Origin: Paraconiothyrium sp. Pb-2020
Lineage: Eukaryota > Ascomycota > Dothideomycetes > Pleosporales > Didymosphaeriaceae
Direction: 5' to 3'
Length of the DNA stretch: 64,000 nucleotides
Assembly: GCA_022419385.1 (NCBI GenBank)
Contig: JAJUBI010000003.1
Coordinates: 3,968,001 to 4,032,000, forward strand
Part shown: positions 14,101-24,890 of the stretch, piece after piece
Position numbering within the stretch: position 1 is the stretch's first letter
Layout of the letters: every line of letters starts with the position of its first letter
Position numbers and translations under genes: made by a program
Notes under the pieces: model-generated
What the model was told of the DNA's origin: nothing
Databases searched by the model: none
Seen by the model: the letters and a program-made list of their open reading frames with translations, nothing else

Positions 14101-15369
14101 GACGAGCCATCATCGCCTGCGACGAAACGCCCGCGATCGAAACAAAATATGCTCGAAAGTGGTACAAGAGAACCTGGCCAGTATCCATTGCCGAGTCCTC
14201 CGCCAGCGCTAGAGCTGCCTGTAGATGTTGATATGGACATTGATGCCGCTCTTGAGATCAGCAGTATCGAGACCTCCTTAGTGCAGAATGCGGACGTTGA
14301 CAGAATTGTTGCTGACCACGCTATAAGCGACTTTGATGACTCTCGCCGCACGCAGGTCCATTCCTCACATCTGTCCGACATACCCCCCAAGGTGGCTCCA
14401 TCAGCGACAACGTCAGAGGAGGGAGATACCTCCATATCTTCAGGCAGCAAATCGACAACCGTTTTTGAGACCTTCAAAGCCACCTATCCCGCTTATAAAG
14501 GGGACATCCGACATTTCTTGGGCCAATGCAAGCAGATGGAGAAGCTTGACGAGCAGGACAAGATGGTGCCCAAATGGCAATGGGATGACTTCATTATCCG
14601 CAACCGAACAGACTACCGAGACTACGCAAATCAATGTTTGGACAACGGAGAAGATGCCGAACCCTACTATCGGTTCTATAAGGACAATATTCGGGATACG
14701 CTGTACAAAGAGGGTGTTGTTGATGGCAGGAAGACGTTGGCTGCTGCTATCCACGAGCTCGAAGGTGGAACAAGTGCGAATGGCACCGTTACGATGGCAA
14801 AAGGGACCGGGACGAGGATGCCCAAGGCTCCTGCTGCTTTTCTGGGCGGAAGTTCCCCTGCGAGGACTACTGTCACCAAGGGCATTATGGTCAAGGCTTC
14901 CACTGCAGAGGTACCTAACTCAACGGCACCTAAAAGGAGCCAAGCTACCGTCGAGGCACCCAGTCCTCTTCCAGTTGCTCAAGGAAAGTTCAGACAGTCG
15001 TTGCCCTCGGCCTTCAACAAAAGTTCTGGTGCGAAGACAAGCACAACGCCGAAGCCTGGCACAGAGCGTGCAAGACAGCCCTTTCCAGCATCATCAAGCA
15101 GAGCCCTTTCTTCAATGCCTTCTCCCAGCTCCACACAGCATTCTCCGCTTGCGAAACAACAGCGTGGGCTCTCGACATCCACTAGTGTTTCTACACGTCG
15201 GTCAAGGTTACAACGAACGAGCAGCGGGCCGCGCATGCCGCCAGAGCCTACAGGTGATCCGTATCGAGATTTTGTTTTCGGACTGAAGCGGACCACGTCT
15301 TTCACGGGAAGCACGAGTGTACGTTCGCCCTCGCGATCATCTCCCCGCAACGACAGAAAGAACAAGTAG
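11175..15369 (+). CDS. Shelterin-type TPP1/Est3 domain protein (telomere protection), putative
   Basis: Exons 11175-11360 and 11419-15369 with a 58 nt intron (branch site GCTGAC), 1378 residues. The start is the ATG at 11175, giving MNHLWLEQEL; an upstream in-frame GTG is not needed. The N-terminal ~180 residues look like an OB fold (EEWASLRLYEDSG, then LLTDGAVSIEASLS and YTPYGPQRDRISF) as in fungal TPP1/Tpz1/Est3-like proteins, which link telomere-bound proteins to telomerase. The middle is long, charged and Ser/Pro-rich. Near residues 1015-1110 there is a compact domain (FETFKATYPAYKGDIRHFL ... WDDFIIRNRTDYRDYANQC) that I recall in the same fungal protein family. The tail is basic and Ser-rich. 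The protein is probably nuclear. The family call rests on remembered similarity and should be confirmed with a profile search; it could be another large nuclear OB-fold protein. Confidence 0.65.
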
Positions 15370-16497
15370 GCTGATGCACATGGGCAGGTCGATCCTGATC
15401 CGCAGATCAAGCGGCCAGGGAATCTACATGTCAGACCAACCGCAGAAGTAAAGAGGAAAGGATATGATGTGCTGGCCTGGAAGGATGATATGTAGGGGAT
15501 CAGTTCTTGCTTAGGTTGATGTTTTTGAGAAGCATTTCTGCATGTATTTGCTGGCGTTATCCATTTCCACGATATCGATACCCATTCATCCTTTACAGCG
15601 ACATTGTTCCTACGAAGTCAGCGGTACGTTGAATTCAGCATGAAACTTGCATGAGCAGGCATGTGAAAGCATGACAGCAAATCACTTCTGCCTCGTGATG
15701 GCTAGTGGCTACGGGCAGGCGGTCCGCTCGCGCGCCTCGTGATAGCTGGTGTGGGATCGTATGAGCAAAGATTTTCGAATGGTGCCTGGATGTCGGGTTG
15801 CCCCACGTTTACCGCGCTTCGCATGCGCACCCCACAAGGACAACAGTGTGGTTCGGCAGACGACACGCGTGATCAGTGGCTCCGTGTCCCATTGTTCTGG
15901 GAGCGGTGAGCTTCTTTGGAGAGAAATGTTCAATTCCTGACAAGGCGAATACTTGGAGCCCCGGCGACTGACTACATGCACATTCGAAAGGGTTTTCGTG
16001 GCATAGAGACGTGTAATGCGGATGTCGAGGAAGGCCTCCCTGTAGGGCACATGTCAAATGCCATGTCCTCCCGGTAATCGGGGGGCCGTGCGTGCACCTT
16101 ACCACCTTGGACATGCCCGCGGCATTGGCGTCATCGGGGTCACACGCAGTCGACCTCTTTGAGCCTGGCTGTGCTGGCCGCCCTGTGCCTGCGTGTACCA
16201 CATGTCGATTCTCATGTCCAGCTGGACCGCTAGCTGAAACCGCAGTGCACCTTCCGGTGCGAATTGCGGTACTGACGTCTACCACCGACCAACCTACCTG
16301 CATACATTTTGACGAGCATTCCTCGGAACCTGCGACGACTGGCGCTACCCACCGATATTTCGCCTCTTGACCTGCTTGACTTCATCTTGTCGCGTCAAGT
16401 GCCCTGATCGCCACCCTGGGCACGTCTGCGACTTTCTCGCCGCCACCTGCGGCCCTATACCTCCTCCACATTCGCGCATGGATCCCTCTCGCTGCAA
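15370..16497. other. Intergenic, no gene recognised
   Basis: About 1.1 kb between the TPP1-like gene and the first patatin gene, both on the plus strand. It should hold the terminator of the first and promoter of the second. Open frames on both strands (for example 15709-16050 and 15809-16303 minus) show no conserved motifs. Confidence 0.5.
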
Positions 16498-19328
16498 ATG
16501 TCCTTTGTATCCGACACGCTACTCTCTGGTGGTGCACGACTGCATATAGGAAGAGGAGGACAGCAAGGGAAGGATGTTGAGAAGCAGTCATACCAGCGCC
16601 AGGGCGGGCGATTAGACCCTCTGATTCGCCTCGTGAAAGATCCATTTGGTGTACTCGGTGCGGGCAGAGACGTAGACGAAGATGCTAAAGATGAAGAAGC
16701 TCTCAAGCAATTGTTGTATCTGCGCATGCGAGACGTGAGTGTGTGGACACCCGTGCGCTTTCACATGCTTACTTTGCTCCCAGGCCGAGTCCTACGATGA
16801 CTGGAAAGCCGCGGCGACCGAATTGGACACACTCGAAGGCAACGATGCCTGGAAACAAGAAGACATTTCGTCTGAATACGATGCTGAGCTTGTCAAGGCC
16901 CGCCTAGATCAGCTCGACGAGGCTCGTCTGAACTGCGATGTAAAGCGCATGCTGTTCCTCGTCCGAACAACCCTCACACGCGGACTCGGTGGCATGGGCG
17001 ATCTGCGTCTATACAAGCATTCGCATGTCGGCACGAAGAGGCTCATAGAGCGATACATCGACTCGGCAGTACAGACACTGGCAGCAATTCCTGAGGTGGC
17101 GGCCAAGCAGGGTGACAGATGCCCTGTCAAACCCCACAAAGTCGCCGAAGAGCTCCTTCGTACTCGCCAATCCTTCGGTCGAACAGCGCTGCTGCTGTCC
17201 GGCGGGGGTACCTTTGGGATGAACCACATTGGCGTAGTCAAGTGCTTGTGGGACTTGGAACTTCTTCCACGGATTATATCAGGCGCGTCTGCAGGGAGCA
17301 TCGTCTGTGCTGTTCTGTGCTCCAAGACCGATGCGGAGATTCCCGGCGTTTTGACCGAATTTTGCTACGGAGATCTGGACGTGTTTGAGAAAGCTGGTGC
17401 AGAAGAGGGGGTCATTCAGAAAGTTACGCGGTTCCTTAAGTATGGATCGTTATTTGACATTTCGCATCTGCAGAGAGTCATGAGGCAGATGCTGGGCGAC
17501 ATCACGTTTCAGGAATCGTACAATCGGACGCGAAGAATCCTTAATATCACGGTGTCGAGCGCGAGCGTCTACGAGCTCCCGAGGCTACTAAACTATGTTA
17601 CGGCGCCGGATGTCATGATCTGGTCTGCAGTGTAAGTGTTTGTGACTTGAAAATCCCCTTCTACAACATAACTTGACTAGGCCATTGCTGATTTCAGATA
17701 GATGCGCATCGTGCTCCGTCCCTCTCGTCTTCTCTGCAGCGTCTCTTATGGCCAAAGACCGGAGAACCGGGAGAGAAGTGCCATGGGATCCTACCCCCAA
17801 CGAAGGTTGGATCGACGGTTCGGTGGACAACGACCTGCCTATGACGCGCCTGGCTGAGATGTTCAACGTCAACCACTTTATCGTTTCTCAAGTCAACCCT
17901 CACGTGGTGCCTTTCCTTGCTAAAGAAGAGAACGATATAGGTGCGGAGGTTCAGCAACAGAATTCTACGTTCTCTGCTGGCCCTGGCTGGATGCACAACA
18001 TGGCCAGCTTCGCGAAAGGGGAAGCTCTCCATCGCCTTGAAGTGCTTGCAGAGATGGGAGTGTTTCCCAACACTATGAGTAAGGTCCGGTCTGTTCTAAA
18101 TCAGACATACTCCGGCGACATCACAATTTTCCCCGCTATCTCCTATACGAACTTCCCAAAGATCTTGAGCAACCCAACGACCGATTATATGCTGCGCTGC
18201 TTGCTCACCGGTGAGCAGGCAACTTGGCCCAAAGTGTCCAGAATACAGAATCACGTTGCCGTGGAGCTGGCCTTGGATGATGCAGTTAATAAGATTCTAC
18301 CCTATGTACATTTTAGCAAAAGCCAAGCGGACCTCCGGCTTCTCGGTTTCAACCGCCCAGCATCACAAGGCGCAGAACTGCCTCCCGCGCATCCGCTCAA
18401 GCGGCACAAGAGGGATGTCCACTCCGAGGGGCAAGGCCTTCCTCTTGCGCCGTTCACACCAGTTACAGAAATCACGTCCCCTAATCTCTACCGTCGACCC
18501 GAATCGCGCGGGAAAGGACTTACATCGACTGCCTCCAAACCGTACCTCCCTTCGCGACCATCGATGAGGACTGCTATGTCTCCAGATTTCAATAGAGTCG
18601 CCTTTTCGACCGTCGAAGCAGTATCATCGACAGATGCCGACGACTCGCCTACTGACGCAGACATCTCCGATAATATTGACTCCGACACCACTGAAATCCT
18701 ATCCTCGCCGTCACTGTCACATTCGCCTCCACCAAGCATCCCTGAGCTCTGGCTCTCGGCAAGCCAGGCTCACTTGCCTTACCCTTCAGTGTCACATCCG
18801 CATACGCCAGCTGCCCCGGCGGACCTATTCAACAGCCAATACCGCGCCACTAATCTAACGCCCGCCGCGCCAAGCTCTCCCGAGCTGCGCTACAAACGAC
18901 TCTTTCACCCACCGGCAAAGACAGGAGATGCAGAACCAGCATACAAGCAGGAAGCGAAACGCATGTTGCAACCGCTAAGCAACATCCCGAGCCTAAAACA
19001 TACGAAGAGCAATCCGGAGGATCTGAAAGCTCCGACCACCTCACTGAATACAGCAGGCTTATCACGCGAGGAGAAAGTAGCCGTGGACAACGCGCCTGTC
19101 TTCAGACCCATCAATTCCTGGGAAAGCACGACAAATAGTCCTTCAAGTACATGCGATGGTGCTCAGGAAAAGGAAGAATCCTACTTCCAACGGAAGATGC
19201 GGGAGTCCCACCGGGGTAATGGAACGCCGAGGTGGGGAAGCCCGACTGAATATTCGGGCACAAGGAGTATGGCATCGAGGAAGAAGAAGAGTCGGGTTGG
19301 AAGCATGAGTGGTGAGCGTCATGCGTGA
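16498..19328 (+). CDS. Patatin-like triacylglycerol lipase (Tgl3/4/5-type, DUF3336 + patatin)
   Basis: Exons 16498-16734, 16784-17631 and 17702-19328 with introns of 49 and 70 nt, 903 residues. The family hydrolyses stored triacylglycerol or phospholipid at the lipid droplet. A DUF3336 region (residues ~60-190, with MRDAESYDDWKAAATELD across the first splice) precedes the patatin fold. The oxyanion loop is LSGGGTFGMNHIG, the nucleophile elbow GASAG is near residue 248, and the catalytic Asp is in DGSVDNDLP near 398. The second splice restores IWSAVCASCSVPLVFSAAS. The last ~350 residues are Ser/Pro-rich, likely disordered and open to phosphorylation, as in the yeast lipases. The start ATG at 16498 is the first that reaches DUF3336, but the N-terminus is short and another upstream exon cannot be excluded. 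A paralogue lies at 41896-44553. Confidence 0.88.
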
Positions 19329-19828
19329 GTCGCTACCCGTTTTAGCTTCCCACTTACTATCATTCGACATTTCCTTTGTTACGATGCATTATCGGCGTTT
19401 ATTGCTTCATGAACCAACGATGGATGGACTGGGCACAAAAAATGATATCCTGGCAGCATATGCACATACAGCGGAGTTGCATTTGATTGTTTAGACGAAG
19501 TTATGGATGGGTAGAGGCGTGTAAGGAGGGAGGGTAGATACGATACACTCGCCATCATGGCTATACCTATGGACCTTCGTTAGATCTTCACATCCAATAC
19601 GTAGTCAACCAGCAGAAAAATACAATGAAATATATGCATAAGATATGGCGTGGGTTCATGTACAACGAGAGGCATGCCCTCGTATAGTATGCAAAATGCA
19701 AGATGATGGGTTAAGAATCCATCAGACAAATCGTAGCAACTTCCACATGACGTCGTAAGACATGTATGCCAGATGCAACTAGAACAAGCGCGCAACACTG
19801 TCAACGTCGTATACAAAATGAACGTCGT
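19329..19828. other. Convergent 3' intergenic region
   Basis: Lies between the ends of the patatin gene (+) and the AT-hook/TM gene (-). It should contain the two polyadenylation regions. No gene seen. Confidence 0.5.
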
Positions 19829-20826
19829 CTACGAGTCTACGCGCTTTCCCTCGACGTCAAACTTCGTCCGTATCTCGGCATCGTACCGCTTGTACAGATC
19901 CCATCCCACCACCAATATAACCGGTATGCCTACCAGAATCGTCGTCACGCGGCGCGCGGCCCCCTTGTACTTGGGCGGCATGCGGCCCTCGTTGATGTGC
20001 CGCTCGGTCGCGGCTTTCTCGAGCTCTTCGGGAGAGATGGGTTTCGGGCGGGGGATCGCGGGTTTTGAGGGGTTGAGCGGGTGTGTGGGAAGGGGGATCG
20101 TCGTTGGTCTCCGCGCGAGGGAGGTGGGTTTTGGTGCGAGAGGTTTCGCGGTTGAGGTTGTTGTTGGGGTTGTAGGGGCGGATTGGGGGATGAATGGGCG
20201 AAGGGGCGGGGGGATTGGTGATGTCGATGAGGTGGGTGGTATGGCTGTGGGTGTGGGTGGGGCTGCGGAGCGGAGGACGCAGATGGTGTGGGTGCTGGCG
20301 GTTGAACTTCTGGGACTGTTTGCGATAGCGTGGGAGGAGTTTCTAAGGGCTGTTCCATGACTACATTGGCAATGCCGCCTGTGGGCAGCACAGGTGCATC
20401 TTCTGGAGCTGGATCTTTGGCCGGTGGCTTTACTGTGCCTGTTTTATAGACCTCCTCTAGTATCTTGCTTGTCGAGGGTGTGACAGGTGTTGGCTTGGCC
20501 TCCACCTTCGGCGTCTCGATGACCTTCTCCTCGGTCTTGGTCGCGCTTGCGATCTTGGCGGATGGTGCAGCTTTCGGTGCTGAGACTGTCTTTGGTGCTG
20601 TAGCAGCTTTCGTTGCTTTTGTGGCTTTCGTCGCGGTCGTCTTGGTCGTAGTCTTGGTCGCAGTCTTCGCAGCCTTCTTCACTGTCTCTTCCTTGGTCGC
20701 CGTTATCTTTGTGCTCGCCTTCCTCACGCTTTTCTTGGGCTCAATTGCAGGCGCATCTTCGCTCACCACCTTCCTCGGCCGTCCGCGCTTCTTAGGAATG
20801 GGTTCTGTGGCGACTGCCGCGTCCAT
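19829..20826 (-). CDS. Uncharacterised fungal protein with AT-hook-like N-terminus and C-terminal membrane helix; frameshifted
   Basis: Starts at the ATG at 20826 (an upstream in-frame TTG at 20835 is not credible). The N-terminus holds an AT-hook-like motif, KKRGRPRK, followed by a Lys/Thr/Ala-rich low-complexity stretch and ILEEVYKTGTVKPPAKDP, which I recall as conserved in a fungal family of unknown function. The matching C-terminus, PISPEELEKAATERHINEG then PPKYKGAARRVTTILVGIP and a membrane helix ending at the TAG at 19829, lies in a different frame. No GT-AG intron with the right phase connects them. The shift is +2 (or -1) and falls most naturally in CCCACACCC near 20249-20258; dropping one CA there joins SAPQPHPP to TAIPPTSSTSP. 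If read without repair, the first frame runs to 19945 and ends in a nonsense Pro/Arg-rich tail. Function unknown; the helix suggests an organelle or ER membrane, the AT-hook suggests DNA. Confidence 0.6.
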
Positions 20827-21320
20827 GTTGATCAATTGACGCCCCTAGAGGGTATTACGAGTACACGATTAGGTATATGTGAGAAGGTAAGGAGCGACGA
20901 GTGGGGTGACTCCTCGACGCGCAAAAGGAGGTTCGAACGCTGGACGCGTTCTGGGAAATTTTGGTGACCAGGGTCGCGACGGTTAGTGAGGCCTTTGGGC
21001 GAGTGAGAACGGCTGCAGGGCTGGCTGGCGCCGCTGTGGGGTGCGTGCTGCCCTATCGATAGGGGGCGGGGTATAGAACAAGCATCAAGCGTCAAACACA
21101 CATCACGTCGATGGAAGGAAGAGTCATCGACAAATTGTTTACAAACATGTAGAACGTGTCATTCCGACCATCTGCCAATGCATGTATCTACAGATATATA
21201 CTCCGTCTCTGGAAAGTGCATTTGGTACACTCGATCCTGATCCAAGCCAAAGCCAGCTGTATGTACAGCAATGTAAACTCATGCCTCGTTAAAACGCCCG
21301 CTAGACCGCTCCTTTGAATA
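20827..21320. other. Intergenic between AT-hook/TM gene and KHA1
   Basis: About 490 nt: the promoter of the AT-hook/TM gene and the 3' region of the antiporter gene, both minus strand. A B-box-like string near 20933 lacks a matching tRNA fold. No gene seen. Confidence 0.5.
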
Positions 21321-24212
21321 TCATTTATATGCAAGTAGTCCCGAGCTTACTGGTGCGATGCCCGCCTTGACGACCAATATGCTGGCTCCCGATTTGCTAT
21401 CCCAGACCTTCTCTGCGAGCACGCCCAGCGTAGCTGCTGCACCAGAGGGGCTCGTGGGCTTGATCTCGTCTGCACCGCCCTTGGACAGAACACCGTTACG
21501 TCCAATGTTTCTTCCAAGAATGACCAGATCTCCAGCGTTTTTGGGATTTTGCCCAACCTCGGTAAGGGTCCGCGCAACGACGTCCTTAAGTGGATCTGAG
21601 GAAGACACTGTCTCGAAAATGACGCGAGTGGAGAGTTCGGCGGGTACAGATGCGCTGAGGGAAGCGAAGAACGTGTCGTCTTGCTCGTGCGCGGATGCCT
21701 CAGTGGTGGTGACGACGTCGGCGCCCTTTGCGGCCGACGAAGCAGACGAATCTCCTTCACCGAGGACTTCTGGTGCGACGTCGAAACGCACGATGGTCGC
21801 CGTGACTTCAGACTTCTCGGCTAGCTGCAGGACGAGGCGGAGCGCTGTGCGGTCGTCTTCCCCACCGAAGAAGGCGAAGAATATGTGATGGCTCGGATCT
21901 GCGATGGGCGCCGTGACCATTTTCTCGCGGTTGCTGTGCAGGCTGACGGCGCTATATGTGCGCCTTAGCTTCCCATGCTCTTTCTTGTCCTTGTTCTTGC
22001 TACCGCCGAAGTTCTTGTTGATGAGCACAGCAACTGGGGTCGGTGATTGCTCAAACGTATCGTTGACGAACGTCGTATACGAGGATGCTGCGAGCTTGTT
22101 CTTCGTCCCCTTATCTTCAATGATGGCCTGCTCGGACATACCTCCCGTCTCACTCCACGGGAGTATGAGGAAGTCCGACTCGGATGCACGTGTGCTTAGA
22201 GTGTCGGCAAAGGAGGATTCGGGCACGACGACTACTTCGCCGCTGACTGCTAGATTGTGCAAACGGCCAAATGTTCGGAAAATGTTGACCACGGGATCGT
22301 AAGCAGTATACTCTTGAGCCTCAGTGACGGCCATGACGGAAGAGCCACGATCTGTCAGGTTCAACAGACGTAGTCCGTATGCCTCCACGGGTCTGTTCGG
22401 TTTCTCGTCAGGGGCCTCGCCGGGATTCTTGCTCATGCTAGCTGACCGTTCCGCAGCCTTTGGATGCGATATCGCTTTTGACTGCGAGTTCGGTCCACCA
22501 AAAAGGGACGCAAAGGCTAGGAGATTGGGCATGCTGTCCAAACGAAGGTAGACGGTAAGATGCTTGATTTTCTGTGAGGAGACCTTGTCGTAATAGGCAA
22601 CATCTGCAATGCTGTCCGTGCCGTCGAGAGGTTTGCCCGTATCCCAGTCGATCTCGCCTCGTCTGAAGGCTTCAACCTTCTTTTGATACCATGCGGGATA
22701 GAAGTAACTCGTCAACGGCGACGAGAGGAAGGTCGTGATGAGCGCCATAACAACGAAGATGGTGAACGTGCGAGTGCTCAGAATCTTAGCCTGAAGCCCG
22801 ATGTTCTACGCGTGTTAGCCCTTGACGCTACGGATCGTGTACGAAATGTTACCAAGACGATCAACTCAACCAAGCCCTTGCAACTCATCAGCGACCCGAT
22901 CGCAAAGCATTCCCGCCAAAACATGCCAGTCCATCGCGCTGCTATTGTCGCACCAATGAACTTGGAGAAGAAAGCAACACACACGACCCCAATAACGTAG
23001 GCCCAGACGATTCCGCTATCCAAGAGACCAATGTTAGTGTTCAATCCGGAGAGCGTGAAATACAAAGGTAAGAATAGGGCCCCAATCAGATCCTCAATCT
23101 TTTCAGCAACCTTGATTGCGAAACCACCTTCGTGCGGACAGATCAGGCCAGCCAGAAATGCGCCGAAGATAGCGTGAACACCGATAATAGCAGTGAAGAA
23201 AGAGCATGCCAGGCAGAGCAGCAGAGTGAGTGCAATCATGCCCTGGCTGGGCCCATCTTGCAGCGCTCGATTCTTGCGGAGGACCCAGATAAAGGCTGGT
23301 CGTACAAGATAGACCAGGAAAAGGATAAATCCAACACAGCATAGCAAGATATATAGCGCCGTGAGACCGGCCCCGGAGTTAACAAGAGCGACACAGAGCG
23401 CAAGCAAGATCCAGCCTAGATAGCTGCGTTAGCTTCAGGAGCACAAGTATCACGGGGCTGACTCACCAACAACGTCGTTTCCAACACCCGCGGACAGGAC
23501 GATAACGCCCACGGGTGTGTCGAGCAATTTCAGTTCGGTTAAAATACGGCACAGTACAGGGAAAGCCTTCAAGAGTCAGCGCAACGTGCTACAAAAGATA
23601 TGCATTGAGGCTTACAGTGATGGCCATGGCCACTCCGATAAAGAGCATGTAGACGGGAAAATCTATCGGCACCAGACCCTCTTCATGCCGGAATTGGTTG
23701 TAGAGTCCGACGGCTATGGCACATCCCAGGCCAAAAGGAATAGCCATGCTGATAATGCCCACATTCAATGCCACCTTCCAGTTGCTGACCAAGAAGCGTA
23801 GGTCCACCTCGAGTCCAATGATGAACAGGAAGAGCACCAGACCAAGATTGGCAACCAGATTCAATTGAGGCATCGCTGCGTCTGGGAATATGGCAGCCTT
23901 GAATCCGGGGATGCGGCCCATGGCTGTGGGACCTAGCAATATGCCTCCAATGACTTCTGATATAACACGAGGCTGTCGAAGCTTATTCAGAGGCCATTGG
24001 AGAGCGCGGCAAAAGAAGATGATGATGATGACCTAGTGAATGTTAAAAAAGGTATGTGCGGTCAAACTTGCAAACCTAACCTGGATAATGAAGAGAATGA
24101 TGGGATTCTTCGGATCGATCTGGACGGGACTGGTTCCTTCGAGCACGCCGCCCTGTGGCGGAGCCTTTGCCGCGGTCGTGGCCGCCGCGACGGCGGAGGA
24201 TATTGTCGACAT
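21321..24212 (-). CDS. KHA1: K+/H+ antiporter, CPA2 family (Kha1-like)
   Basis: Five exons: 24212-24081, 24032-23616, 23566-23467, 23415-22853 and 22805-21321. Introns are 48, 49, 51 and 47 nt, all GT-AG, and the total is 898 residues, the usual length. It exchanges K+ (or Na+) for H+, probably in Golgi or endosomal membrane. The membrane domain of about 12 helices runs from NPIILFIIQVIIIIFFCRAL to the FVVMALITTFLSSPLTSYFY segment near residue 425. Characteristic stretches are RVISEVIGGILLGPTAMGR, LFLFIIGLEVDLRFL and the ion-binding region SAGVGNDVVGWILLA, which is rebuilt across the third splice. The cytosolic C-terminal half (~470 residues) resembles two universal-stress-like halves and ends at LVVKAGIAPVSSGLLAYK. 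The GTAAGC close to the stop could be another donor, so the last dozen residues are uncertain. Confidence 0.92.
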
Positions 24213-24890
24213 GGCTTCTCCAGACAGGCGGCTCCGGGGTTGAAAGCGTGGAGGCACCTAACGTGGGGTGGAGAGAACAGGCGCAGGGACTACTCCAGGT
24301 ATTTATCGGGCCATGAAGGATCTAAGCGCGGTCTACCCGGCGTCCAGTCCAGGCCTTGGGGCTGAGGAGCTATGGCGACCTTGGCGAGCGGGAAGAACCA
24401 GGATAGCTGGTGGGCACCCTTCACGTGTCGGCGCTGATGGAGGGTCTCGTGCGATGCCTAAGCTGGGAAAGTCCTGCCGCAATCCAACTAGGCGCGCTGG
24501 GCGACGCGAAATCATGCACTCGCATTTTGTGGCGTGGACGCATGCGTCTTTGACGGCTCGGTGGCTTTGTGTGGGTACAAGTGCGCCCAGAGTCCGCGAC
24601 CCATCTCAAGACCAGCTTTGACCAATCGTTGAGATGCATCATAGCGGCCCGTTTGCCCCTACGCACACCGCCGGATGCACGATGCAACTCATACTGTCTG
24701 TGGTCATAGGACTCTCGTTTTCATAATAACCTGATCCTCGATCTTGCGCGAGCATACGCGGTTGCGTACAAGATGCTCGGCGGGACCAAACAAGCGCCCA
24801 ACAACATTATAATAAGAAAGCCCCGCTCTGTTCCCTTGTTATACCTACCACCATCAGTTCTTGGCCCCGACAACATGCGACTACCATTTC
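24213..24890. other. Intergenic between KHA1 promoter and GH92 3' end
   Basis: About 680 nt containing the KHA1 promoter and the GH92 polyadenylation region. Open frames on the plus strand at 24268-24621 and on the minus strand at 24421-24687 look random. No gene seen. Confidence 0.5.

Noticed and set aside
14333..15286. 317-codon second frame within the TPP1-like gene
   Set aside because: The main frame there holds the conserved domain; this one is Arg/Ser-rich shadow sequence.
19773..20360. 195-codon plus-strand frame opposite the AT-hook/TM gene
   Set aside because: It mirrors the Pro/Ala-rich minus-strand coding sequence; no conserved content of its own.
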